64,000 nucleotides of DNA from Rathayibacter caricis DSM 15933 (GTDB lineage: Bacteria; Actinomycetota; Actinomycetes; Actinomycetales; Microbacteriaceae), in NCBI RefSeq assembly GCF_003044275.1, contig NZ_PZPL01000002.1:186001-250000 (forward strand), written 5' to 3'. The notes beneath the pieces are model-generated. The model was not told the DNA's origin. It worked only from the letters and a program-made list of their open reading frames with translations, and did no database searches. How positions within the stretch are numbered: position 1 is the stretch's first letter; every line of letters begins with the position of its first letter. Below are positions 7,363 to 14,796 of this stretch, piece by piece. The translations under genes were made by a program, and so were the position numbers.

Positions 7363-7620
7363 TCAGCGGGTGACGGTCTGGGCGTGACGGCGGATCGCGG
7401 CTCGGCGGGCGTACATGACGCACAGGCGGAACGAGCCGCTGGTGAAGCCGTGCAGCTCGTCGGAGTGCCACGCCTCCCACGTCCCCGAAGGGCGGCGGGT
7501 GACGAGCACGGACGGCGTGGTCTTCGGGTCGGTGCCCTCGACGCGGACGCTGACCGCGCGGGTGTTCGCGAGGGTGAGGTAGGTCTTCGCTGTGGTCTGC
7601 GGAACGGTGGTGGTCTGCAT
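7363..7620 (-). CDS. Hypothetical protein, 85 residues, first gene after repeat A
   Basis: Strand-rich small protein (KTYLTLANTRAVSVRVEG, PSVLVTRRPSGTWEAW) with a basic C-terminus. GGGAG lies about nine bases before the ATG. Its start codon marks the end of repeat A, and the last bases of that repeat supply its ribosome-binding site. This mirrors the gene at 11839-12204 behind repeat C. Function unknown. Confidence 0.6.
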   Translation of the reverse strand: MQTTTVPQTTAKTYLTLANTRAVSVRVEGTDPKTTPSVLVTRRPSGTWEAWHSDELHGFTSGSFRLCVMYARRAAIRRHAQTVTR

Positions 7621-7912
7621 GGTGTGGGTGCTCCCTCTGGCTGATCGTTTTTCTTTGCCTCTCCGGCGGGGAAAACCGTTTGAGTGGAGGCGGCGCAGTG
7701 ACGCCGATCACGGGCGAAATAAGCCCGCAGGGCGCGTCCGGGATCGGTGGCACGTAGCCGCTGGAGCGAAATAGGTTGAGACCGCGGAGAGGTGAAGAAA
7801 ACGCGGGGAATGGGCCGCATCGCGGCCTCCTATTCGCGGCGCTCTGTCGCCGCTGCGCGAGTGCAGCTCGCGCCCCCGGAACGGGATGTCGGGGAGTGTG
7901 AGGGGGTCGCCC
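7621..7912 (-). repeat. Hairpin-rich leader element, copy A
   Basis: Non-coding sequence closely similar to 12205-12461 and more distantly to 10343-10766, always directly 5' of a minus-strand operon. It holds two tandem hairpins at 7836-7873: GCGGCG/CGCCGC, then GCGCGAG-tgcag-CTCGCGC. Downstream in transcription are a conserved block around 7630-7715 (GGCAAAGAAAAACGATCAGC, then AGAGGGAG as ribosome-binding site) and further GC-rich stems. See the finding on single-stranded-promoter-like elements. Confidence 0.8.
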
Positions 7913-8031
7913 CTCGCGGGCACGCCGTGCTGGCCCGGCATGCCCGCGACGCGCATTCCCAGCTGCGGCAACTCGGGCGTGCGGATGCGCGTCTGACCAG
8001 CGTTGTCAGAGGTGTCTCGTACTGTCCTCTT

Positions 8032-8538
8032 GTGAGCAAAGCCAGCGAGAGAGCGAGTGCCGCTGAGGCTGGTCGCGCGCAGTTTGCTCGAGTCCGACTA
8101 ATCAACGAGGAACTCGACAGGCTCGGGACTGACGCCGCTGAGCGCACCGCGAGCGTCAACGGGAAAGCTTCGTTTCTCGCGGTTTCTGCTGGCGTCCTCG
8201 TCGCAGCGTCAACGGCGCAAGTCTGGACGGTTGCAGCAGCTTTCGGCGTGCTCGCCCTCGTTCTAGCTTGCGCTTCACTCACCTGCGCGGCCGTTGCGTT
8301 GCGTCCCGCCGGGAGGCCTGGCATCGAGGCGCAACGCCTGGTCGATCGCTACGTCGACTCGACTCAGTCAGCGTCGCAGGTTGAAACACAACTGGTGCGC
8401 GACAAGGCGGCAGTGCTGAGCGCACGCGAGACCGATCTCCGCGCTCGAGCAACGTGGGTATGGGTCGGCTTCGCGGCTCTTGCCCTTGCAGTAGCTGCCC
8501 TGACGCTCGTCTTCGCAGCAGAAACTCTTGGGAGCTGA
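8032..8538 (+). CDS. Three-helix membrane protein (DUF5706/SLATT-like topology)
   Basis: A 168-residue protein. The charged N-terminal 40 residues include INEELDRLGTDAAERT. A VNGKASFLAVSAG segment then opens a pair of membrane helices (about 47-63 and 66-90), followed by a 50-residue helical cytoplasmic part and a third helix (142-163). This arrangement, with a K-A-S motif before the first helix, recalls 2TM effector families linked to nucleotide-signal defence systems. No cyclase or sensor gene lies nearby, so this is only a resemblance. TACTGT sits six bases before the GTG, suggesting a leaderless transcript. It heads a three-gene plus-strand operon. Confidence 0.65.
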   Translation: MSKASERASAAEAGRAQFARVRLINEELDRLGTDAAERTASVNGKASFLAVSAGVLVAASTAQVWTVAAAFGVLALVLACASLTCAAVALRPAGRPGIEAQRLVDRYVDSTQSASQVETQLVRDKAAVLSARETDLRARATWVWVGFAALALAVAALTLVFAAETLGS

Positions 8539-8539
8539 A

Positions 8540-8728
8540 ATGGGACGACCTGACTACGACGACAGCACCGCCGGTTCTAACAGCTCAAACGATGATGAGA
8601 GCGAGTCGAATCTAGGAACGCTCTACGGCACCGGGAACGACACGCTGGGGCACCTCACCCATGGCGACGACCCGGACTCAACGACATCCCTTGGGATCTT
8701 CACGGAAGGCAAAGATGGCCCGGCCTGA
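8540..8728 (+). CDS. Small acidic protein, 62 residues
   Basis: Starts MGRPDYDDSTAGSNSSNDDE and is rich in D, E, S, N and G throughout, so probably disordered. GGAG lies six bases before the ATG, and the start is two bases beyond the previous stop codon. Its N-terminus resembles that of the next gene (MGRPDYDDS versus MARPEYEES), indicating duplicated small proteins. Function unknown. Confidence 0.6.
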   Translation: MGRPDYDDSTAGSNSSNDDESESNLGTLYGTGNDTLGHLTHGDDPDSTTSLGIFTEGKDGPA

Positions 8729-8846
8729 GTACGAAGAGTCCCGGCCCGCACCGGGCGGGAACGAGAGTTCCACCGGCCCGAATGAGGGCAACATCGGTTG
8801 GCACCAGAACGGGCTACCGGACGACAAGGTCGAGCGCCGCGGCTGA
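8715..8846 (+). CDS. Small acidic protein, 43 residues, paralogue of the preceding one
   Basis: Starts MARPEYEESRPAPGGNESST and ends GLPDDKVERRG. It overlaps the previous gene by 14 bases and has GGAAGG before its ATG. Both tiny proteins share the (M)-x-RP-(D/E)-Y-(D/E)-(D/E)-S opening. They may be partners or inhibitors of the membrane protein encoded first in the operon (inference from context only). Confidence 0.5.
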   Translation: MARPEYEESRPAPGGNESSTGPNEGNIGWHQNGLPDDKVERRG

Positions 8847-8881
8847 TTGCTCGAGGCCGGCAGCACCTCGCCTCTCTCTGC

Positions 8882-9268
8882 TTACTCGACTGCGGGGGCG
8901 GCGCTGCGGCGCGGGATGCGCTGCGCGGCCGTCGTGACGACGGCGGTCGCGCGGGTGAGGTTGGGGCCGATCGCGTCGGCCTCGACCACTCGGCCGGTGC
9001 GGCGGTTCTCTCCCTCACCCCAGGCGACAGTGTGCTCGTAACCCACGACAATCACGCCGTCGCCCTTGTGGAGAGAGGCGAGCACGTGCTCGCCCAGCTC
9101 GAACTTCGCTTCCACGAAGTGCGTCGTCGGAGCCTCGTGCGCGGTCCACTCCCCTCCGCGGAACTCTCCCGTGTTCTCGATCACGCGCAGCTTCACGATC
9201 TGCACGCGGCCCGCCTGCACGGCCTCGGGGTCGGTGGCGAGGTTCCCGGTGATCGTCCTGGTGCTCAT
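8882..9268 (-). CDS. ssb: Single-stranded DNA-binding protein
   Basis: The 128 residues match the OB-fold of bacterial SSB: MSTRTITGNLATDPE, a strand with VQIVKLRVIENT, FVEAKFELGEHVLASLHKGD, then GVIVVGYEHTVAWGEGENRR. The usual acidic C-terminal tail is reduced to a short APAVE end. AGGAGACGACAG directly before the ATG is the best ribosome-binding site in this operon and sets this start. The frame is open upstream to 9610 (see next entry). SSBs are typical of plasmid leading regions, where they protect incoming single strands. Confidence 0.88.
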   Translation of the reverse strand: MSTRTITGNLATDPEAVQAGRVQIVKLRVIENTGEFRGGEWTAHEAPTTHFVEAKFELGEHVLASLHKGDGVIVVGYEHTVAWGEGENRRTGRVVEADAIGPNLTRATAVVTTAAQRIPRRSAAPAVE

Positions 9269-9610
9269 CTGTCGTCTCCTGCTCGTTCGGTTCGTGGGTC
9301 GTCCCGTCGACGTCGGCGGGATCTCGTTCGCAGCATCGGCCGCGGGGGTGTCGGTGGGGGGCGTCTCGATGCCCCAGGACGCGAGAGCGTCGCGCCGGGT
9401 GACCTCGACGGGCGGCTCGGACAGCGCCCTGCGCTGCTCGAGCTCGGCGCGCGTCACGGCGACGCTCGGGAGACGCCGCTCGTCGCCGTAGGCGAGGCGG
9501 TAGTACCGATCCGCCTCGTTCTCCAACCAGTCGACCTCGCCCTGACGGTCCGCGCGACCGGCGAGGTACCCGGCCCGGTACTCGTCGCTCGAGGCGTCCG
9601 GGCCGGTCAC
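9269..9610 (-). CDS. Upstream segment reading in frame into SSB
   Basis: From a GTG at 9610, overlapping the glutaredoxin stop as GTGA, 114 codons run into the SSB start codon with no stop between. The protein is sensible: DEYRAGYLAGRADRQGEVDW, then LENEADRYYRLAYGDERRLP, then a proline/threonine-rich linker PPTDTPAADAANEIPPTSTG. So the real product may be a 242-residue SSB with a helical N-terminal extension, or two products may be made from one frame. The internal SSB ribosome-binding site argues for at least some short form. Confidence 0.55.
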
Positions 9611-9837
9611 GCTGCGTGCTTCTCGATGAGGTCGGGGCGGAAGCCCGACCAGTGGTCCTCGTCGCTCGCAACGACCACCGGGGCCGCGGAGTAGCCCAAC
9701 TCCTCCGTGACGTAGGCGAGCGCGGCGGGGTTGGTCGTGATGTCGACGGTGGTGTACTCGATGCCCTTCTTCTCGAGCACCCGGTAGGTCATGGTGCACT
9801 GCACGCACGACGGCTTCGAGTAGACGGTCAGAGCCAC
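9607..9837 (-). CDS. Glutaredoxin-like protein (NrdH type)
   Basis: A 76-residue thioredoxin-fold protein. VALTVYSKPSCVQCTMTYRV has a CxxC active site (C11, C14), followed by LEKKGIEYTTVDITTNP, the cis-proline region SAAPVVVAS and a GFRPDLI helix typical of NrdH redoxins. NrdH donates electrons to ribonucleotide reductase; on mobile elements its role is less clear. The GTG start overlaps the 3' end of the gene upstream by ten bases, and its stop overlaps the next GTG, so it is tightly coupled within the repeat-B operon. Confidence 0.85.
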   Translation of the reverse strand: MALTVYSKPSCVQCTMTYRVLEKKGIEYTTVDITTNPAALAYVTEELGYSAAPVVVASDEDHWSGFRPDLIEKHAA

Positions 9838-10094
9838 GGGTCCGCCTCCTTCCAGTAGTCGGCGTGGTCGTCGAACTCGTCGATGTTGCCCTGTGTGGAG
9901 TGCATGAAGAGCCACCAGTCGGCCGCCTCGTGGTGACCGGCCTTCTTGAGCAGATGTGCGATCCCGGTGACCTCTTCGCAGTCGAGGGGGGGCGCGACTG
10001 CCTTGGCGATGTCGATGCGCGTGAGGGGCGTGAGGTAGGCGGTGACGGCGGCCCCGTAGGTGGCGACGGCGTCGGTCTGCTGCTGCTCGGTCAT
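9828..10094 (-). CDS. Hypothetical protein, 88 residues, paralogue of its neighbour
   Basis: Carries DCEEVTGIAHLLKKAGHHEA followed by ADWWLFMHSTQ. The same C-x-E-x3-A-x-LL-x6-EAAD-x-W pattern occurs in the adjacent gene at 10091-10342, so the two are tandem paralogues. AAGGA lies eight bases before the ATG, which also overlaps the previous stop (ATGA). Probably a small helical protein; function unknown. Confidence 0.65.
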   Translation of the reverse strand: MTEQQQTDAVATYGAAVTAYLTPLTRIDIAKAVAPPLDCEEVTGIAHLLKKAGHHEAADWWLFMHSTQGNIDEFDDHADYWKEADPWL

Positions 10095-10342
10095 CGCTTC
10101 GATCCTTCCGGGGTGTGGGCGTCGCCCTCGTCGTCGTCGGTCGCGTGCTCCGCGATCCACAGGTCCGCGGCCTCGTCTCGTCCGAATGCTCGCAGGAGTC
10201 CGGCCAGCGCGTCGATCTCACTGCAGCTCATTCGAACGGCCAGATCGTCGGCGGTGTCCCCGTGGGAGAACACGGACACGAACTCGGCGACCGCCTCCGG
10301 GAGGGTCGGTGCCTGCGGTCTGGTGGTAGCGGTGTCAGTCAT
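10091..10342 (-). CDS. Hypothetical protein, 83 residues, first gene after repeat B
   Basis: Contains MSCSEIDALAGLLRAFGRDE followed by AADLWIAEHATD, the same helix pattern as its downstream neighbour, and ends in an acidic tail. GAGAGG precedes the ATG, which abuts repeat B. It opens a coupled operon continuing through the 88-residue paralogue, the glutaredoxin, the extension ORF and SSB. Function unknown; small helical proteins of leading regions often counter host defences (inference). Confidence 0.65.
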   Translation of the reverse strand: MTDTATTRPQAPTLPEAVAEFVSVFSHGDTADDLAVRMSCSEIDALAGLLRAFGRDEAADLWIAEHATDDDEGDAHTPEGSKR

Positions 10343-10766
10343 GGTGAGTCCTCTCGTCGTTGATGCTTGCGGGTCCCGGGCGGTTGGTCCTGCCCTGCCC
10401 CTCCCCCTCGTTGTTTTGCCGAGAAGGCGGTTCTCCGCCTGAGCAACCGGAGGGCGCAGTGCAACCCGCAGGGCGGCGGGTGGAGAGAGTTTCGGCGCGA
10501 TGGGAGGGAGCGCAGCGACCGCGTGCCGGAAGTCTCGGAGGAGCCGGTGGCGCAGCCACTTGAACGGAGCCCGGAGGTAGCTACGAGGGAGCGAAGCGGA
10601 CGAGCCGCCGGAGGCTTCACGGCAAAGAAACGTGAGCCCACCGGGCGAACAGCAGCGGCCGGCAACGCCGGCCGGGCCTCCGGGCGGCGCTCCGTCGCCG
10701 CCGCACGAGCGCAGCTCGCGCCCCGGAACGGTACACCCGGGGAGTGTGAGGGGGACGCCCCCTCAA
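10343..10766 (-). repeat. Hairpin-rich leader element, copy B
   Basis: A 424-base non-coding element, a longer and diverged relative of copies A and C. The tandem hairpins are retained at 10684-10721: GCGGCG/CGCCGC, then GCACGAG-cgcag-CTCGCGC. The neighbouring ACTCCCCG and CCCTCACA blocks and a GGCAAAACAACGAG block near the genes are also retained. Substitutions within the second stem keep pairing through G-T wobble, consistent with selection for structure. Confidence 0.75.
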
Positions 10767-10796
10767 GGGCTACCTACCTATCTAGGTAGGTAGCCC
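10767..10796 (-). terminator. Perfect 14-pair hairpin after the DUF3560 gene
   Basis: GGGCTACCTACCTA and TAGGTAGGTAGCCC are exact complements around a two-base TC centre. It lies eight bases past the stop of the gene at 10805 and directly before repeat B. It lacks a T-tract but would end or stabilise the repeat-C transcript. Confidence 0.6.
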
Positions 10797-10804
10797 GCTC
10801 CCGT

Positions 10805-11812
10805 TCAGCTCGCCGCGGCCGTGTCCTGGGCTGCCTTCTCGGCCGCGGCCTGGCGGGCGACGTCGACTTCGGCGGCGGTGCGGTGTCCCTGGATGTCGGA
10901 GTAGGCGACTTTGTAGGGGCGGGTTCCGTCGTTCCAGTCGAGCGCGACGGTCACGCTCTTGGGGTTCACGCGGGTCACGACGTGCCAGCCGAACCGGTGC
11001 TTGATCATGTCGCCCTTGGCGATCGTGTCGCGGCTGTGGATCGTCACCTGTCCCGCGGCGGCCTGCGCCTCGCGGACGTCCGACCAGTAGTCGCGCTGGT
11101 CCTCGAGCTGCGCGCGCTGGGTGAGCAGTCGCTCCCGGTAAGCGCCGGTCGCGGGGGCGGTCGTCCCGATGTAGCCGCCGCCGAAGTTGTGCGAGCTGCC
11201 CTCGATCTTCCGCGTGCAGGCGCGAATGTCGGTGTCGAGGCGGTCGATGCGGCGGGCGACCATTCCGGGGGCGTAGCGGTGTTCGGTGGTGTGGGCGGCG
11301 ACGTCCGCGCGGACGCGGGCGCGGGTAGCCTCGCGGTCGGCCTCGACGCTGCGGCCCATCGCGTTGTGCGCCTTCTCAATCGCGTTACGGTGCCGCGTCT
11401 CGGAGTGGTGGCCGATCTTGATCGGCTCGCCACCCTCCGGGAGCCGATCGAACGCGCGGCGCGCGGCCGCGTCGGCGGTGTCGGCGTCCGCGCTGCGGCG
11501 GTCGGCCTTCGCGTCGAGCGCGTCGACCCGGGCAGCCTGGCGCTCGAGGGTCGCCGCCTCCGCCTCGATGGCCGGGCGGAACGTCTCTTCGGCCTCGATG
11601 ATGACCTCGTGTCCCGCGTCGCGCAGGGCGGTCGCGGCACGGTTGATGGTCCACCACTTCGGCAGGCGGTCCCGGGACTGCGGGACGTACCAGGCGCCAA
11701 TGGAGAGGCCCCAGCGCCAGCCGGACGCCTTCAGGATCTCGGCGTTGCCGTCGCCGCGGCTGGTGCCCTCGATGAGGGTTCCGGCTTCGGGGGTGTGGGT
11801 GATGGTGAGCAT
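10805..11812 (-). CDS. DUF3560 domain-containing protein
   Basis: A 335-residue protein. The N-terminal 60 residues carry the DUF3560 hallmark: GTSRGDGNAEILKASGWRWG, then WYVPQSRDRLPKWW. A long helical, probably coiled-coil region with many A, R, E and D residues follows (about 75-180), then a second strand-rich part (IAKGDMIKHRFGWHVVTRVN) that reads like a KOW/SH3-type fold. DUF3560 proteins are plasmid-borne and of unknown function, common beside SSB and anti-restriction genes. It is the second gene of the operon behind repeat C. Confidence 0.8.
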   Translation of the reverse strand: MLTITHTPEAGTLIEGTSRGDGNAEILKASGWRWGLSIGAWYVPQSRDRLPKWWTINRAATALRDAGHEVIIEAEETFRPAIEAEAATLERQAARVDALDAKADRRSADADTADAAARRAFDRLPEGGEPIKIGHHSETRHRNAIEKAHNAMGRSVEADREATRARVRADVAAHTTEHRYAPGMVARRIDRLDTDIRACTRKIEGSSHNFGGGYIGTTAPATGAYRERLLTQRAQLEDQRDYWSDVREAQAAAGQVTIHSRDTIAKGDMIKHRFGWHVVTRVNPKSVTVALDWNDGTRPYKVAYSDIQGHRTAAEVDVARQAAAEKAAQDTAAAS

Positions 11813-11838
11813 GTCGGTTCTCCTTCTCGTCTCGGGGG

Positions 11839-12204
11839 TCAGTCGTTGTCGCGGTAGTCGGCGGGCGTCTCGCTGCGGTCGTGCAGCGCGTACGCGGCCG
11901 GGTACAGGTCGAGCGCTCGCGCGACGTCGACCGGAACGACGACGTAGGCGCCGGAGGCCATGTAGCCGACGCGATCCGCGGGCACCGGGTCGACGGGCTC
12001 GAAGTGCTGCAACGTCACCCCGGGAAGTCCCGCGCGGCCCTCGCGGGTGACCAGGTGCACGGCCGGGGTCTGCTCGGTCACCGGGTCACGGCCACCGGCG
12101 CCGACGATGACCACCTGACGGGCGGTCCGGCTGATCCCGTCCGCTCCGGGTCCGTGGTACTCGCTCGTGATGACCTCGGTACGGGTGCCGCGCTGCTGAC
12201 TCAT
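11839..12204 (-). CDS. Hypothetical protein, 121 residues, first gene after repeat C
   Basis: Strand-rich soluble protein (RQVVIVGAGGRDPVTEQTPA, PGVTLQHFEPVDPVPADRVG) with a C-terminal helix, DVARALDLYPAAYALHD. The ATG at 12204 abuts repeat C, which supplies the AGAGGGAG ribosome-binding site. The next gene downstream is the DUF3560 gene, 27 bases away. No family recognised. Confidence 0.6.
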   Translation of the reverse strand: MSQQRGTRTEVITSEYHGPGADGISRTARQVVIVGAGGRDPVTEQTPAVHLVTREGRAGLPGVTLQHFEPVDPVPADRVGYMASGAYVVVPVDVARALDLYPAAYALHDRSETPADYRDND

Positions 12205-12461
12205 GGTGTGTCTCCCTCTGGCTGATCGTTTTTCTTTGCCTCTCCGGCGGGGAAAACCGTTTGAGTGGAGGCGGCGCAGTGACGCCGATCCCGGGCGATG
12301 TGAGGGAGCGCAGCGACCGCGTTCGGGATCGGTGGCACGTAGCTGATGGAGCGAAATAGGTTGAGACCGCGGAGAGGTGAAGAAAATTGCAGGAACGGGC
12401 CGCGAAGCGGCCTCCGATCGGCGGCGCTCTGTCGCCGCTGCGCGAGTGCAGCTCGCGCCCC
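12205..12461 (-). repeat. Hairpin-rich leader element, copy C
   Basis: Nearly identical to copy A along most of its length. The tandem hairpins lie at 12421-12458. Copy C has its own insert, GAGGGAGCGCAGCGACCGCG (about 12302-12321), also found in copy B at about 10504 but not in A. Similarity stops sharply at about 12461. Together the three copies look like a dispersed regulatory element. Confidence 0.8.
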
Positions 12462-12624
12462 GTAGAAGAACTCCCAGATGGCGCGGCTGAAATTGTGCGC
12501 GTCCGTCAACACATGACGGCACTCGCTCACCGCCCCGTGATCCAGCCCGACGCCGACCTGACGCCGTGCGTCGACTTCAAGCACAGCATCATCGGCTGAC
12601 CCGCACCTCGAGCACGTTCACGCG

Positions 12625-13013
12625 ATGAGTTCCGCAAACAGCGACAGCCATTTCGACGCCAACGCGGGAGGCGCCGCCGATGTCCGCGCGTGGGTGGCAG
12701 CGCGTGAGGGGCTGATCGTCGAGACGATCGCCGTCGGAGCCGTGGGGTTGATCGGGGCAACTCGTCGGATCAGGGCCGAGGTCGCCCTCGCACTCGTGAC
12801 TGAAGAAGCGCACACGACGGAAGCGACCTGACCGAGCTCGCACGCGACATCCTCACCCGACGTCCCCACGCCCCGACAGGAGTACTCGCGGAATTGCTCG
12901 GTGCACGGGACTCCGCAGTCCTCGCCGGCCTCCTCGAGGAACTCGCAGAGCCATCGAACACCACAAGCTCGGTCAGCTCTGCACCGAGCGCCTCACAAAC
13001 GCCGTGGACGTAG
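12625..13013 (+). pseudogene. Frameshifted hypothetical gene
   Basis: From the ATG at 12625 a protein-like frame (REGLIVETIAVGAVGLIGAT, RRIRAEVALALVTEEAH) stops at 12831. A neighbouring frame then continues sensibly (LTELARDILTRRPHAPTGVL, AELLGARDSAVLAGLLEELA) to a stop at 13013. One base near 12815 separates the two. No family is recognised and there is no ribosome-binding site at the start, so a decayed gene is the simplest reading. A 28-codon frame at 12513-12599 just upstream is not convincing. Confidence 0.35.
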
Positions 13014-13163
13014 AAGGGACCCCGGTCACCTAGGAGGCTTCGGAAGCCCTCGCTCTCCGGCTTCGACGACGAGGATGAGCGCGCACGGCCCCGCCGCTAG
13101 AGAAAGGCGGTCGTCGCTGACAATCCCCTCGTCTCGTCGCCGCCGCTTCAGCAGTGTGAAGGT

Positions 13164-13244
13164 ATGAGGAAGCTGTACTACTCCAGCGGTCACGTGCTGG
13201 TCGCTGACGTCACCTGCAAGGCCGTTCTCCGCCGCAGCATCTGA
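13164..13244 (+). CDS. Very small protein, 26 residues, possibly truncated
   Basis: Reads MRKLYYSSGHVLVADVTCKA and ends VLRRSI. The YYSSG-x-VL opening looks like a conserved small-protein N-terminus, and the frame stops early in what should be a helix, so it may be a truncated copy. It stands alone, with GAAGG just before the ATG. Confidence 0.25.
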   Translation: MRKLYYSSGHVLVADVTCKAVLRRSI

Positions 13245-13257
13245 TTCACGCCTTCGG

Positions 13258-13875
13258 TCATGACGCCGTCGGTCGCCGCACACCCTCGAGCATGGCGGTC
13301 AGGGCAGTCATCGCGGCTGCGAGGTCCCGCTTGCGATCCGCAGAATGCGCGATCCACAGCGCCGCTTCGTTCAACGCGCCGGAGAGCAAAAGCGTGACAG
13401 CCCGTGGATCAACATCCGTCAGGGCTCCGGCCATGTGAAGAGCGACCACCGCTTCCTCGAGATGCCGCGCGGAGTTGACCTCGTCCAGATCGCGCCACCG
13501 TGACCAGCCGACCACCGCCGGACCGTCAACGAGCAGGATCTGGCGCGTGCCCTCTTCAGTGGCCACGTCGAGGAACGCCTCGCACCCCGCGAGTAGCTCG
13601 AGCCACCCGCGCTCAGACAACCCCTCCGCGGGGACCACGACCGCCTCTGCGGCGGCCGCCACTCGCTCTCCCACCTCCCACTGCACCTGCTCGAGCACTG
13701 CCTCGAACAGCTCGCTCTTACTCGCAAAGTGGTGGTAGAGCGCACCTTTGGTCACCCCGGCGTCGGCCACGATCTGCGACAACGACACCGCAGCGAAACC
13801 TTGCCGCGCGAAACGAGTGCGCGCGTGCGCGATGAGGGACTGCCGTGTCGCGTCTCCACGCTCGCTGCGCTGCAT
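13258..13875 (-). CDS. TetR-family transcriptional repressor
   Basis: A 205-residue TetR protein. The N-terminal DNA-binding domain reads [51 protein letters not shown]. The helical C-terminal ligand domain ends in a [12 protein letters not shown] helix. It is divergent from the VOC gene at 13951. Two 15-base palindromes in the intergenic region are its likely operators, implying repression of both itself and the VOC gene. Ligand unknown. Confidence 0.92.
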   Translation of the reverse strand: MQRSERGDATRQSLIAHARTRFARQGFAAVSLSQIVADAGVTKGALYHHFASKSELFEAVLEQVQWEVGERVAAAAEAVVVPAEGLSERGWLELLAGCEAFLDVATEEGTRQILLVDGPAVVGWSRWRDLDEVNSARHLEEAVVALHMAGALTDVDPRAVTLLLSGALNEAALWIAHSADRKRDLAAAMTALTAMLEGVRRPTAS

Positions 13876-13888
13876 TCACACATCTTGA

Positions 13889-13934
13889 CATACCGGCGGT
13901 ATGCCTCGTACCGTCAGAACATACCGATGGTATG
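13889..13934. promoter_or_regulatory. Two TetR operators and plus-strand promoter
   Basis: CATACCGGCGGTATG (13889-13903) and CATACCGATGGTATG (13920-13934) are inverted repeats with the same arms, 31 bases apart, i.e. on the same face of the helix. TTGACA (13885-13890) overlaps the first and pairs with TACCGT (13909-13914) at 18-base spacing. Repressor bound here would block the VOC promoter. Confidence 0.8.
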
Positions 13935-13950
13935 TGCATGGAGGAGCGTT

Positions 13951-14421
13951 ATGGAACTGCAGAGCCTGTACCCCGTCGTCGCGACCGACCGTGTGGCTGA
14001 CGCCGCAGCCTTCTACGTTGAGCACCTCGGCTTCGTGCGGACGTTCTCGACCGATTGGTATGTGAGCCTTCGCCGGCCTGGCCCCCCGGACGTCGAACTC
14101 GCCTTCGTCGATGCCACCCATCTCACGATCCCGGACGGCTTCCGCCACCCGGTGCGCGGGCTGCTCATCAACATGGAGGTCGACGACGTCGACGCCGAGT
14201 GGCAACGCCTCGTCATCGAGGGCGGACTCGAGCCCCGGCTCGCGATTCGGTCCGAGCCTTTCGGTCAGCGGCACTTCATCCTCGCCGACCCTGCAGGCGT
14301 TCTCATCGACCTCATTACTGAGATCCCGCCTGCCGACGACTACGCCGAAGCCTTCGCAATTGAAGCAGGCACCATCCAGAGACCCTCAGCTCTGTTAGGG
14401 CCTCAGAGACGAGCGCATTGA
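13951..14421 (+). CDS. VOC (glyoxalase/bleomycin-resistance) family protein
   Basis: A 156-residue single VOC protein with paired beta-alpha-beta-beta-beta modules: [35 protein letters not shown], then [20 protein letters not shown], and [14 protein letters not shown]. The family acts as metal-dependent isomerases, dioxygenases or drug-binding proteins; substrate cannot be told. GGAGGAG precedes the ATG. It is divergently paired with the TetR repressor and lies under its operators, so it is probably induced by the repressor's ligand. Confidence 0.9.
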   Translation: MELQSLYPVVATDRVADAAAFYVEHLGFVRTFSTDWYVSLRRPGPPDVELAFVDATHLTIPDGFRHPVRGLLINMEVDDVDAEWQRLVIEGGLEPRLAIRSEPFGQRHFILADPAGVLIDLITEIPPADDYAEAFAIEAGTIQRPSALLGPQRRAH

Positions 14422-14454
14422 GCTACAGCAAATGCGTAAGGTTCACGCTGGGGG

Positions 14455-14700
14455 ATGAACGACCTCGCCATCGGGCAGCAAGGCGAGACCGTTGCCCCCG
14501 ATCGTGTGGTGCAGCCGCGTCGGTCGGGATTCCTCGCGGAGTACGCAGCTCGTCCGCCAGTATCACCTACCCGTCGACGCCGCTGGATCACCGACCGCGA
14601 AGTCGAGGTGCAACCGCTCGCGGACGGGCCTTTGGGAGCGAGTCACTCGAGGATGGTCGCCGACTCGTTCAAGAGTGATCTTCACACCTGCGGGTCCCTG
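14455..14700 (-). pseudogene. Possible VOC gene remnant
   Basis: The minus strand holds RLHLDFAVGDPAAS, a pattern seen in VOC proteins (HLD-x-AV-x-D), then an in-frame stop. In another frame it reads HHTIGGNGLALLPDGEVVHP before a stop at the low-coordinate end. The pieces do not join in one frame and no start is evident. The rest of 14422-14796 shows no supported gene. Confidence 0.25.
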
Positions 14701-14796
14701 GATTGCGACTCACGCCGGTTGTCGCCCACAGGTTTGACGCGTCCGCAGGCCTACGACTGCAGTTAGATCACCCGGGCCTGACCGACGAAGGCTCCG

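Noticed and set aside
8032..8846. A full Pycsar defence system
   Set aside because: Only a membrane protein of similar topology is present; no pyrimidine cyclase gene lies within several kilobases.
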